Assembly: GCA_944323245.1 (NCBI GenBank)
Contig: CALURT010000004.1
Location: forward strand, 56,677-120,676
Origin: an uncultured Bacteroidales bacterium
GTDB taxonomy: Bacteria > Bacteroidota > Bacteroidia > Bacteroidales > UBA932
Reading direction: 5' to 3'
Length of the DNA: 64,000 nt
The notes under the pieces are model-generated. The model saw only the letters and a program-made list of their open reading frames with translations, was not told where the DNA came from and did not search any database. The number at the start of each line of letters is the position of its first letter. The first letter of the stretch is position 1. Positions 8,751-16,284 of the stretch are shown piece after piece. A program made the position numbers and the translations under genes.

Positions 8751-10016
8751 ATGTACGCATTGGTAGACTGCAACAATTTCTTTGTCTCGTGCGAAAGGGT
8801 TTTCCGCCCTCAGCTCGAGGGAAAGGCTGTAGTCGTACTTTCAAACAATGACGGCTGCGTGGTGGCGAGAAGCAACGAGAGCAAGGCTCTCGGCATAAAA
8901 ATGGGCACGCCTCTTTTTCAGGTCCGGGGATTGGTGGACAGCGGCAGGCTGACGGTATGCTCGTCGAATTATGTCCTCTACTCGGACATGTCCAAACGTG
9001 TAATGACAATCCTTGCCGATTCGGTACCGAAGATAGAGCAATATTCCATCGATGAGGCCTTTCTTGTCCTTGAAGGTATTCCAGAGGCTTCGATCCCCGG
9101 TTTGTGCAGCGGGCTTGTGGAGAAAATCAGAAAATGGACAGGAATACCTGTAAGCATAGGGGTGGCGCCGACCAAGACGCTCGCCAAGATAGCAGGCCGC
9201 TTCGCCAAAAAATACAGGGGATACAAGGGCGTGTGTCTTGTCGACGATGACAGGAAACGGCTCAAGGCGCTTGAACTTACGCCAGTCTCGGAAGTCTGGG
9301 GAATAGGCAGAAGGCTCGCTCCGAAACTTGCGGCAATGGGAATCAACACTGCTTTGGATTACGCCGAAAGGCCTCCTGAATGGGTAAAGGAACATTTCCT
9401 TCTTCACGGATTACGTACGCAGATGGAGTTGAACGGCATAGTGTGCGTCGAAGCGGAAACCGACACTGCAAGGAAATCGATATGCTGTTCCCGCTCTTTT
9501 GCGGAAATGATCGAGGAGAAAGACCCGCTTGCCCGTCGGGTGGCTGATTTTGCCGCCCAGTGCGCCAGGCAGCTCCGCAAGGAAGGGACGGCAGCACAAT
9601 CCGTCACGACATTCCTCTATACCAACAGGTTCAGGGAGGATCTCGACCAGTATTATCCGTCACATACGACAAGGCTTGCAGCCGCGGCATGCAATACGCA
9701 GGAAATCGTCACTGCCGCATTGGAGGCTTTCGGAATCATTTACCGTGACGGTTTCAAGTACAAGAAAGCGGGTGTCATAGTGGATGACATTGTGCCTGAA
9801 AGCGAGATTGCAATTCCGCTTTTCGATTTTGATGCCGATTTGCGCCGTAAAAATGACGCCCTTTCGAAAGTCATGGACAGAATAAACCCGGTGGCCGCTC
9901 CTCCGCTGTTGCGGATGGCCTCCCAAAGGGAAGGCCTGTACACCGAAGGTGTACGGAGCGACCACCGGTCCGGCCGTTATACCACGGACTGGAACGAACT
10001 GATAGAAGTCCGTTAG
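8751..10016 (+). CDS. umuC: Y-family DNA polymerase V catalytic subunit UmuC
   Basis: Translesion polymerase, 421 aa, the family length. The palm starts [18 protein letters not shown] (Asp6), and the second metal site is SIDEAF (Asp101, Glu102). A fingers/thumb HhH segment ([20 protein letters not shown]) and the little-finger domain follow, with the C-terminal tail typical of UmuC and not DinB. ATG 8751 gives the canonical N-terminus; an in-frame TTG at 8733 is less likely. All catalytic acids are present, so it looks functional. It follows the minimal umuD and ends 6 bp from the convergent ATPase gene with no obvious terminator between them. Confidence 0.95.
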   Translation: MYALVDCNNFFVSCERVFRPQLEGKAVVVLSNNDGCVVARSNESKALGIKMGTPLFQVRGLVDSGRLTVCSSNYVLYSDMSKRVMTILADSVPKIEQYSIDEAFLVLEGIPEASIPGLCSGLVEKIRKWTGIPVSIGVAPTKTLAKIAGRFAKKYRGYKGVCLVDDDRKRLKALELTPVSEVWGIGRRLAPKLAAMGINTALDYAERPPEWVKEHFLLHGLRTQMELNGIVCVEAETDTARKSICCSRSFAEMIEEKDPLARRVADFAAQCARQLRKEGTAAQSVTTFLYTNRFREDLDQYYPSHTTRLAAAACNTQEIVTAALEAFGIIYRDGFKYKKAGVIVDDIVPESEIAIPLFDFDADLRRKNDALSKVMDRINPVAAPPLLRMASQREGLYTEGVRSDHRSGRYTTDWNELIEVR

Positions 10017-10022
10017 CCCTTA

Positions 10023-12665
10023 TTATTTCCCGTTGATTCTGAACGCCTTGAAGAGTTCTACCACCACGAGAGGCACAAGTGCGAGCCCTATTACGGTGAA
10101 CCATTGTTCCTTGCCCATGGCTTCAAATTCGAATGCAGTCGCAAATGCAGGTACCAGAAGTACTGCAAGCGAGAATACCAATGATATGAAAATTGCGAAA
10201 ATCAATGCCTTGTTGCTGAAAGGATTGAACTTGAAGCGGGATTCGGTGTTGGAATGCAGGTTGCCGGCATGTACGAGCTTTGCAGCTATCAGTGAAGCGA
10301 AAGCCATTGTCTGACCGAGGGACTCTGCCCTTTCCGCATTTCCGGAGAAAAGATCCATTCCCATTTCCTTTCCGAGCATGAAGGCCACGAGCGTGATGGC
10401 TCCCATCATTACTCCCTGATAGGATATCCTCCATATCATTCCCTTGTCCATGAACTGTTTGCCTTGTCCGCGTGAACGTCTGTGCATTATGTCCTTTGCG
10501 GCAGGGTCAAGACTCAGCGCAAGGGCAGGGAAGGTCTCGCTGACAAGATTGATCCACAGGATATGGATAGGCAGCAACGGTATGCCCATGTTGAGGATGG
10601 AGGCGACGAACAGGAGAAGGACCTCTCCGAGATTCGTCGAGAGCAGGAAAAGAATCGTTTTCAGAATATTGTCGTAGATTCTTCTGCCCTCGGATACGGC
10701 CGATACGATGGTCACGAAGTTGTCATCCGAAAGAATCATGTCAGATGCATCCTTGGCCACTTCCGTACCGGTAATTCCCATGGATACTCCTATGTCGGCC
10801 TGCTTCAGGGCAGGGGCATCGTTCACCCCGTCACCGGTCATGGCCACGATTTCTCCCTTTTTCTGCCATGCGGTCACGATTTTCACTTTCTGTTCCGGTG
10901 CAATTCGTGCGTAAACCGAATATTTCTCTACGTTTTCATTGAAATCCTCCTCGTCCAACTTGTCGAGTTCGGTACCTGTTATGGCAAGGTCGCCTTCCCG
11001 GTATATTCCGATTTTCGAGGCTATTGCAAGAGCGGTGGCCTTGTGGTCTCCGGTAATCATTACGGTTTTGATACCTGCCTCACGGCATTCTTCTATGGCT
11101 CCGATGACCTCTTCCCTTTCAGGGTCTATCATTCCGGTCATTCCGACGAAAATCAGGTCTTTCTCGACTTCTTCCATTTCATTGGAAACGGTGTCCGTCG
11201 GTCTGTATGCCATGGCAAGCACCCTCAGGGCGGACCCGGCCATCCTCCTGTTTCTTTCCTGCAGGTCCTTTATGTCCTCTGCGGTGATTTTACGTATGCC
11301 GTCGGCGGTTTCTATGCGGGTACAAACGGAAAGAATCTCGTCAAGTCCGCCCTTCACGTTGATTTGGAGAGAGCCGTCCTTCATCCTGTTGATGGTGGAC
11401 ATCCTCTTACGGGTGGAATCGAATGCCACTTCACCCTCCCTCGGGCATAATTTGTCAAATTCTGCCTTTTGTACCCCGTTCTTTGCACCGAGGTCAATCA
11501 ACGCTATTTCTGTAGGGTCACCTACACGAGTAGTGGTGCCGTCGCTGCTTTTGACTTCCTTGGCATCGCAGCACAATACGGATATGTCTATAAGCCGGTC
11601 GGTTTTTCCGCTTGCGGAATACTCTTCAACGACGGTCATCTGGTTTTTGGTCAGGGTACCGGTCTTGTCGGAACATATCACTGTAGTGCAGCCGAGCGTT
11701 TCCACGGAAGGAAGTTTGCGGATTATTGCATTGTGCTTCACCATGCGTTTCACGCCCATGGAAAGGATAATGGTGGAAATTGCAGGCAGACCCTCCGGAA
11801 TTGCGGCTACGGCAAGCGAAATCGCCACCATGAGCATATCTATGACCTTGTGGTCGTGTATGCCTATTATGAATATTATAAGGCAGATAACCACGGAAGC
11901 CGTTCCTATGACCTTTCCGAGTTTTTCAAGCCTTATCTGCATCGGGGTCTGCGTCTCGCTGTCTCCGCCGAGCATGTCGGCTATTTTCCCGATTTCGGTA
12001 TTCATTCCGGTGCCTGTGACGATTCCCTTACCGTGTCCGAATGTCACGACTCCGCTCGAATATGCCATATTCCTGCGGTCTCCAAGAGGAATTTCCTCAT
12101 CCTCAAGCATATCCGGGATTTTTTCTACAGGCACGGATTCTCCGGTCATGGAGGATTCCTGTATGCTCATGTTTACGGATTCGGTGATCCTGATGTCTGC
12201 AGGGACAATGTCTCCGACTTCCAATTCCACCAAGTCTCCCGGCACTACATCTTCCACATTCACTACCATGGCTTCGCCGTCCCTTACGACTTTAGCGACA
12301 GGGGCGGACATCTTCTTGAGCGATTCAAGGGATTTCTGCGCCTTGTATTCCTGATATGCGCCGATAAAGGCATTCACGAGCAGGATTCCCATTATGATAT
12401 ATGTGTCGAGAAGACCTTCTCCCTTGTGGACGGTCATGCCCATGACCCCGGATATGATGGCTGCTATTATCAGCAGTATGATCATGAAACTCTTGAACTG
12501 GGAGAGGAACATGACGAAAAACGTTCTGTTTTTCTTCTGGACAAGGGTGTTCTTTCCGTATTTTTCCGTGCGGGAAGCAATTTCATCTTTCGACAGACCT
12601 TTGTGTGCGTCGGTCCCGAATTCCTTTGCAACCTCTTCTACCGTAGAATTGTAATAATTTTTCAT
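10023..12665 (-). CDS. Calcium-translocating P-type ATPase, PMCA/SERCA-like
   Basis: Inner-membrane ion pump, 880 aa. In order: N-terminal cation-ATPase domain, two membrane helices (about 55-105), actuator domain with TGES (174-177), helices 3-4 with the ion-site motif PEGLP (290-294), phosphorylation motif SDKTGTLT (Asp333), nucleotide-binding domain, hinge MTGDGVNDAPALK, and about six C-terminal helices. PEGLP with its Glu and the overall length put it in subfamily P2 with calcium (or manganese) as likely ion. It stands alone on the minus strand between umuC and the Ig-like protein. A -7 box (TATTTTTG on the minus strand, 12692-12699) lies 27 bp upstream. Confidence 0.9.
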   Translation of the reverse strand: MKNYYNSTVEEVAKEFGTDAHKGLSKDEIASRTEKYGKNTLVQKKNRTFFVMFLSQFKSFMIILLIIAAIISGVMGMTVHKGEGLLDTYIIMGILLVNAFIGAYQEYKAQKSLESLKKMSAPVAKVVRDGEAMVVNVEDVVPGDLVELEVGDIVPADIRITESVNMSIQESSMTGESVPVEKIPDMLEDEEIPLGDRRNMAYSSGVVTFGHGKGIVTGTGMNTEIGKIADMLGGDSETQTPMQIRLEKLGKVIGTASVVICLIIFIIGIHDHKVIDMLMVAISLAVAAIPEGLPAISTIILSMGVKRMVKHNAIIRKLPSVETLGCTTVICSDKTGTLTKNQMTVVEEYSASGKTDRLIDISVLCCDAKEVKSSDGTTTRVGDPTEIALIDLGAKNGVQKAEFDKLCPREGEVAFDSTRKRMSTINRMKDGSLQINVKGGLDEILSVCTRIETADGIRKITAEDIKDLQERNRRMAGSALRVLAMAYRPTDTVSNEMEEVEKDLIFVGMTGMIDPEREEVIGAIEECREAGIKTVMITGDHKATALAIASKIGIYREGDLAITGTELDKLDEEDFNENVEKYSVYARIAPEQKVKIVTAWQKKGEIVAMTGDGVNDAPALKQADIGVSMGITGTEVAKDASDMILSDDNFVTIVSAVSEGRRIYDNILKTILFLLSTNLGEVLLLFVASILNMGIPLLPIHILWINLVSETFPALALSLDPAAKDIMHRRSRGQGKQFMDKGMIWRISYQGVMMGAITLVAFMLGKEMGMDLFSGNAERAESLGQTMAFASLIAAKLVHAGNLHSNTESRFKFNPFSNKALIFAIFISLVFSLAVLLVPAFATAFEFEAMGKEQWFTVIGLALVPLVVVELFKAFRINGK

Positions 12666-12691
12666 CTTCCGTCTGTAATTGTATCAGGTCG

Positions 12692-12699
12692 CAAAAATA
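12692..12699 (-). promoter_or_regulatory. Promoter -7 box for the P-type ATPase
   Basis: CAAAAATA on the plus strand reads TATTTTTG toward the ATPase gene, fitting TAnnTTTG. No clear -33 TTTG at the usual distance. Confidence 0.45.
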
Positions 12700-12778
12700 G
12701 TCACTCTCAAAAAATATCCTATAACATTTATAGAACAAAAAATGTCGAAAAAGTCGTATTTCCTAATTCAAAAATCCT

Positions 12779-12786
12779 TATCTTTG
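12779..12786 (+). promoter_or_regulatory. Promoter -7 box for the Ig-like protein gene
   Basis: TATCTTTG, the commonest Bacteroidetes -7 form, 33 bp before the ATG at 12820. The -33 position is not a good TTTG. Confidence 0.5.
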
Positions 12787-12819
12787 AAGAGATATTCAAA
12801 ATCTACAACAATCGTAATC

Positions 12820-13992
12820 ATGAAACTATCGAAAGTGCCGGCATTGATATTCCAGTTCATGCTGTCCATGCTGTTCCCGGTTTTGGCAGAAGCCGAATCT
12901 GTCACCATGAATGTCGGTGACTCCAAAACACTTTATCCGTCAATACTGCCTACATTGACGCTTGCCGGACAGCCGGCATGGATATCGAACAATCCGGACG
13001 TGGTCCAGGTCTATTCGTTCAACATGTATTCATGCACTATCAAGGCACTTAAACCTTCGGATAGGCCGGTAATCGTCCAGTGCTCGTATTATTATCGTGT
13101 ATTGAACGGCAGTTACGTGTACCAGTTGCAAGGAGCGGTGGATTACGAAGTGACTGTGGAAAGCATAAAACCGCAATCAATATCCGTTTACCCGACAAAC
13201 GTCACTATGGATATAGGAGATACCAGGACCATGGAAATAAACGTCTTCCCGTCAAATGCCGATAAATCAGTGACATGGAGCTCGACCGACAATACCGTCG
13301 CTTACGTGCATGGGGACAACATGCTCGAAGCCTTCGGTAAGGGCACCGCAACCGTGACAGCCACCACGCCCAACGGACTTCATGCTTCGTGCGAGGTCAC
13401 TGTCATCCATATAGAGCCGACCTCCGTCAGTCTTCCTGCTGAAATTTCCCTTATAGAAGGAAAATATACTTCACTTAAGGCGGAACTTTTACCAGCAGGA
13501 GCGACTTCACATCTTACATGGAAGTCTGCGGACGAGGAAATAGCCAAGGTGACGACGTCAGGAGGCGTGATTGCTGTCAGTCCAGGGAGTACGACCGTTA
13601 CGGTGAAGACATCCAACGGGTTGACGGCGGCATGCAAAGTCATCGTGAAGGAGAATCCCGGGCCGCCGAAGTCCATATCATTGCCGAAAGGCATGTCTCT
13701 CATTTACAGTTTCTATACGACACTTGTGCCGGAATTCTCACCGGCTGATGCGGTCACAACCTGTACATGGTCATCAAGCGATCCGACGGTGGTCTCCGTG
13801 GATAACTCCGGCACAGTCAGAGCCATGAAAAAGTCCGGGGAAGCAGTGATAACCGTCAGGACAGAAAACGGTCTCACGGCAGAATGTCGCATTACGGCCG
13901 TGGACTCAGTCTTGGACATACCTGCAGATGATATAAAGGCGGCATTCACCGATATTTGGAGATTGGAAAACTACACATTGAAGCTATTCTGA
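12820..13992 (+). CDS. Secreted bacterial Ig-like (BIG2) repeat protein
   Basis: 390 aa from ATG 12820; the open frame continues upstream but across the promoter. Signal peptide 1-25 with a clean AEA cleavage site (Ala25/Glu26). A divergent Ig-like domain covers about 26-115. Three BIG2 domains follow at about 116-196, 197-278 and 283-361, each with the pattern SISVxP, then VTWSSxDxxVA, then GTATVTATTPNGLxA-C. The last 30 residues (to YTLKLF) are unlike Ig repeats and there is no LPXTG, lipobox or type IX sorting domain. It forms a pair with the small lipoprotein 4 bp downstream. BIG2 modules usually mediate adhesion; no ligand can be inferred. The Ig count and signal peptide are clear, function is not. 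Confidence 0.8.
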   Translation: MKLSKVPALIFQFMLSMLFPVLAEAESVTMNVGDSKTLYPSILPTLTLAGQPAWISNNPDVVQVYSFNMYSCTIKALKPSDRPVIVQCSYYYRVLNGSYVYQLQGAVDYEVTVESIKPQSISVYPTNVTMDIGDTRTMEINVFPSNADKSVTWSSTDNTVAYVHGDNMLEAFGKGTATVTATTPNGLHASCEVTVIHIEPTSVSLPAEISLIEGKYTSLKAELLPAGATSHLTWKSADEEIAKVTTSGGVIAVSPGSTTVTVKTSNGLTAACKVIVKENPGPPKSISLPKGMSLIYSFYTTLVPEFSPADAVTTCTWSSSDPTVVSVDNSGTVRAMKKSGEAVITVRTENGLTAECRITAVDSVLDIPADDIKAAFTDIWRLENYTLKLF

Positions 13993-13996
13993 TATT

Positions 13997-14461
13997 ATGG
14001 ACAGGATTTTCAGACATGTTTTTACGGCAGGTCTTGCAACCGTCATGATTGCGACGGCATGCGATAAGACAAACACTTATAATACGGTAAACAGGATTGA
14101 TGCCCACGTATATCTTGAATGGGGAGCGTCGGTGGAAGATACGAAAACGAAGATGTCAGGATATTCCATAAAGAACGAAGACGAAGGATATTTGATATAT
14201 GAAGGCAGGACGGCCACAGAAAAAAGTATTTCCTATTATTTCAAGGACGGTGGATTGAAATCCTCACTCCTGATTGTTCCTGCGTCTTCTGTAGAGTTCA
14301 AGGAAATTGAAAGCCTTCTTTCCGATTATACGTATCTCAACAACTTGGCCGAAGCACGAGTATACCTTGACAAGGACAGGAATATGGTTGCTTCCATAAA
14401 GGACATTGAGTATGACGGTATATCATGTTATGCTGTAGGATGGTCCTGTCTCCAAAAATAA
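13997..14461 (+). CDS. Small lipoprotein of unknown function
   Basis: 154 aa. The N-terminus ends its hydrophobic stretch in MIATAC, giving a lipobox with Cys22 for signal peptidase II. No domain is recognised; the mature part is mixed alpha/beta with SISYYFKDGGLKSSLL and VYLDKDRNMVASIKD strands. It starts 4 bp after the Ig-like gene and is almost certainly cotranscribed, so it may anchor or accompany that protein at the cell surface (inference). A 48-bp intergenic repeat begins 28 bp after its stop. Confidence 0.7.
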   Translation: MDRIFRHVFTAGLATVMIATACDKTNTYNTVNRIDAHVYLEWGASVEDTKTKMSGYSIKNEDEGYLIYEGRTATEKSISYYFKDGGLKSSLLIVPASSVEFKEIESLLSDYTYLNNLAEARVYLDKDRNMVASIKDIEYDGISCYAVGWSCLQK

Positions 14462-14488
14462 TCCTGTCATTCGGTGCGTGCACAGTCA

Positions 14489-14536
14489 TGTCATTCCGAG
14501 CGAAGGTCCGGAGGACCGGAGCCGAGGAATCTGCCT
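14489..14536. repeat. Left copy of 48-bp direct repeat flanking the Rpn gene
   Basis: Begins TGTCATTCCGAGCGAAGG and ends GAGGAATCTGCCT, with an inner hairpin GGTCC-GGA-GGACC. It matches the copy at 15661-15708 at 47 of 48 positions. Its last two bases include the first base of the Rpn stop codon (14535-14537). Confidence 0.9.
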
Positions 14537-15494
14537 ACAGCTCCTCGACTTCCTTTTGCGACAGGCCTGTCGCCTGCATGATTGTCTCCATCGGCAGATT
14601 CATCGCTTTCATCGACTTTGCGACAGTGACAATACCTTCTGATTTACCCTCGGCCCGTCCTTTAGCCTCGCCGGCCGCCAGTCCCCGGGCTTCGCCTTCG
14701 GCAATGCCTTCCTCCCGGGCAAAGTCGATGCAGTTCCTGTAATCGTTTTCCGTCATCATATTGTCTCTGTATAATACCTGTTCTTCATGTGGCATTGCCG
14801 CAATCTGCGCCGCCTCGAACAACTTCCTGAAAATCCTCTCCTGCAACGCCTCCGGCCTGTCAAGCAGCCTTGCCATGTTCTTCAGCACGAACATCCATTT
14901 GTCCATGACCGACTCCAGCTCCTCTTCCTTCCTGTCGAACGCCCCGACCTCGATGAACACGAAATGGAGGTTGTCCGTCATCAGCTCGCCCGTTTCCCGC
15001 TCCCTCAAATCATAGCGGTTGATCAGTTTGGGATTTCCGCCATTTTCCGCAGCGGTCCCACCCGGACAGTCGTGCTTCAATGCGAAATTCAATATCCCGA
15101 CCATGTAGACCGGCGTCAGCCTGAAATCCCAGTCGCCCCTGAGACCCTGTTCCTGGACAGGGAACGTGGAATAGTACAGACTCCTCTCCATGAAATACCT
15201 CTGGTCCTTCTTCTGCACCTCGACAATGAATCTGTCCCCGGCCACAGTCCTGCAGACGACGTCGAACACGGATTTCCTGTCGGCCTCGGATAGGCCCTGA
15301 TTCTCGTTGTTGAGGTATGCAATATCCTCAATCCGTTTGTCGGGGAACAGGTCCCGGAGAAATTCGAGGAGGATTTCCTTGTTGGCTTCCGTGCCGAAAA
15401 GCTTCTTGAAACCCCAGTCTGACAACGGGTCAATGAACTTCGCTTTCTTCCCGCCGATGACAAAGCAGTCATCCTTCTTCCCATCTTCATTCAT
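14535..15494 (-). CDS. Rpn-family recombination-promoting nuclease / PD-(D/E)XK transposase-like
   Basis: 319 aa from ATG 15494. The N-terminal signature is KFIDPLSDWGFKKLFG followed by LLEFLRDLFP. The nuclease core has Asp78 (SVFDVVC) and Glu92-x-Gln94-Lys95 (VEVQKK), then the MERSLYYST helix, as in the Rpn/YhgA family. The C-terminus has a Gly/Glu/Ala-rich linker (EGxAxGxAxG, about 262-287) and a short helical domain. E. coli Rpn proteins are DNases that raise recA-independent recombination and take part in phage defence; some contain an internal start making an inhibitory C-terminal protein, and Met246/Met247 or Met295 here are candidates (inference). A minus-strand TATTTTTG box (15498-15505) lies only 3 bp from the ATG with TTTG about 20 bp above it, suggesting a nearly leaderless mRNA. 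Flanked by 48-bp direct repeats. Confidence 0.85.
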   Translation of the reverse strand: MNEDGKKDDCFVIGGKKAKFIDPLSDWGFKKLFGTEANKEILLEFLRDLFPDKRIEDIAYLNNENQGLSEADRKSVFDVVCRTVAGDRFIVEVQKKDQRYFMERSLYYSTFPVQEQGLRGDWDFRLTPVYMVGILNFALKHDCPGGTAAENGGNPKLINRYDLRERETGELMTDNLHFVFIEVGAFDRKEEELESVMDKWMFVLKNMARLLDRPEALQERIFRKLFEAAQIAAMPHEEQVLYRDNMMTENDYRNCIDFAREEGIAEGEARGLAAGEAKGRAEGKSEGIVTVAKSMKAMNLPMETIMQATGLSQKEVEEL

Positions 15495-15660
15495 AGGCAA
15501 AAATAAATAAAAATACAAACCAAAACAAAATAAGTAAACCGATTGCCGACGACACATCAGCATCGCCGCAAGACAAAAATAAGAATAAAGCAAACGATGG
15601 ACATTCAAAAAAAGAAAAACCGGGAAAAGAATTTCTCTTTCCGACGGTTTTTGCTTTTTC

Positions 15661-15708
15661 TGTCATTCCGAGCGAAGGTCCGGAGGACCGGAGTCGAGGA
15701 ATCTGCCT
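15661..15708. repeat. Right copy of 48-bp direct repeat
   Basis: Same sequence as 14489-14536 except one C/T difference (GGAGCCGAGG against GGAGTCGAGG). Lies 167 bp upstream of the Rpn start codon, in the same orientation as the left copy. Confidence 0.9.
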
Positions 15709-15805
15709 CTGCCAACAGACCTCTCGACTGCCGCTCGAGGTGACATGAAAGTATGCTTGAGAAGTCAGGAAAGCCTTCGTTCTGCGTGCCAGCGTTTAGG
15801 TACAG
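15709..15805. other. Intergenic, no gene seen
   Basis: Between the 48-bp repeat and the first hairpin. It contains CTCGAcTGCCGCTCGAG, an imperfect palindrome, and a GTGACATGA tail like the ends of the other elements. No start/stop structure or RNA gene recognised. Confidence 0.5.
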
Positions 15806-15871
15806 AAAAGAGGAATGGAAAAGGCAGCGAATGCGTTTTTGTTAGCATGAGCGTTTTTCCATTCCTCTTTT
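15806..15871. repeat. Long hairpin element, copy 1
   Basis: Perfect 17-bp inverted arms AAAAGAGGAATGGAAAA (15806-15822) and its complement (15855-15871) around a 32-nt loop that contains AGCGAATGCG and TAGCATGAGCG. The loop matches copy 2 apart from one extra T. The A/T-rich arms mean either strand could end transcription, but conservation of the loop is not needed for that. Confidence 0.85.
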
Positions 15872-15896
15872 TGTGAAAAAGTGAGCTGAAAAGCAT

Positions 15897-15970
15897 CAGG
15901 TCCTTCCACTCGCTTCGCTCGGTCAGGATGGCAGTAAGAGCAGGTCCTTCGGCTGCGCTCAGGACGACAG
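15897..15970. repeat. Two REP-like units, long then short
   Basis: 15897-15934 is a 38-bp unit with CTCGCTTCGCTCGGTCAGGA; 15941-15970 is a 30-bp unit with CTTCGGCTGCGCTCAGGAC. Both begin CAGGTCCTTC, end in GGAtGgCAG or GGACGACAG, and are imperfect palindromes (GTCCT...AGGAC). Read on the minus strand they start TGTC or TGCC and resemble the 48-bp repeats, so they seem to belong to one superfamily of intergenic elements. Confidence 0.75.
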
Positions 15971-16000
15971 GCTGCTGCTCGGGATGGCAGCGTTGGACAA

Positions 16001-16069
16001 AAAAAAGAGGAATGGAAAAGGCAGCGAATGCGTTTTGTTAGCATGAGCGTTTTTCCATTCCTCTTTTTT
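16001..16069. repeat. Long hairpin element, copy 2
   Basis: Arms extend to 19 bp (16001-16019 and 16051-16069); the 17-bp core is identical to copy 1 and the 31-nt loop differs by one T. The two copies are 195 bp apart in the same orientation. Confidence 0.85.
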
Positions 16070-16092
16070 CGAGCGAAGAAGGGCTAAAGCAG

Positions 16093-16175
16093 CAGGTCCT
16101 TCGACTGACGCTCAGGACGACAGCATAGGCAATGCAGCAGATCCTTCCGCTCGCTTCGCTCGGTCAGGATGACAG
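16093..16175. repeat. Two REP-like units, short then long
   Basis: 16093-16123 repeats the short unit (CAGGTCCTTCGACTGACGCT...) and 16138-16175 repeats the long unit (CAGATCCTTCCGCTCGCTTC...). A further fragment GGTCAGGATGACATG follows at 16191-16205. With the units at 15897-15970 the order is long, short, hairpin 2, short, long. Confidence 0.75.
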
Positions 16176-16221
16176 GAAGCAAGCCCCGTTGGTCAGGATG
16201 ACATGACGCTTGCTGTGAAAA

Positions 16222-16261
16222 TCAATAAAAAATCCCTGCTGCAAACCATGCGGCAGGGATT
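16222..16261 (-). terminator. Intrinsic terminator of the fimbrillin/beta-helix lipoprotein operon
   Basis: 12-bp stem (AATCCCTGCTGC at 16231-16242, GCGGCAGGGATT at 16250-16261) with one G-T pair and a 7-nt loop. On the minus strand it follows the stop at 16285 by 23 bp and ends in a T-rich run. Confidence 0.85.
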
Positions 16262-16284
16262 CATTGTTTTATCTGCAACTCTGA

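Noticed and set aside
10939..12920. Long plus-strand open frames (471 and 483 codons) across the ATPase gene
   Set aside because: They are antisense shadows of a P-type ATPase with all motifs; their translations have no domain and odd composition (very Ser-rich or His/Tyr-rich).
14535..15494. Complete transposon with Rpn as transposase
   Set aside because: No terminal inverted repeats or short target duplications seen; the flanking 48-bp repeats are direct. Kept only as a hypothesis.
15796..16044. 82-codon minus-strand frame over the repeat array
   Set aside because: It is a translation of the palindromic repeats and hairpins (phrases such as HPDRAKRVEG arise from these elements in many genomes).
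15806..16205. CRISPR array
   Set aside because: Repeats are palindromic, of mixed length and unevenly spaced, with no unique spacers of constant size and no cas genes.
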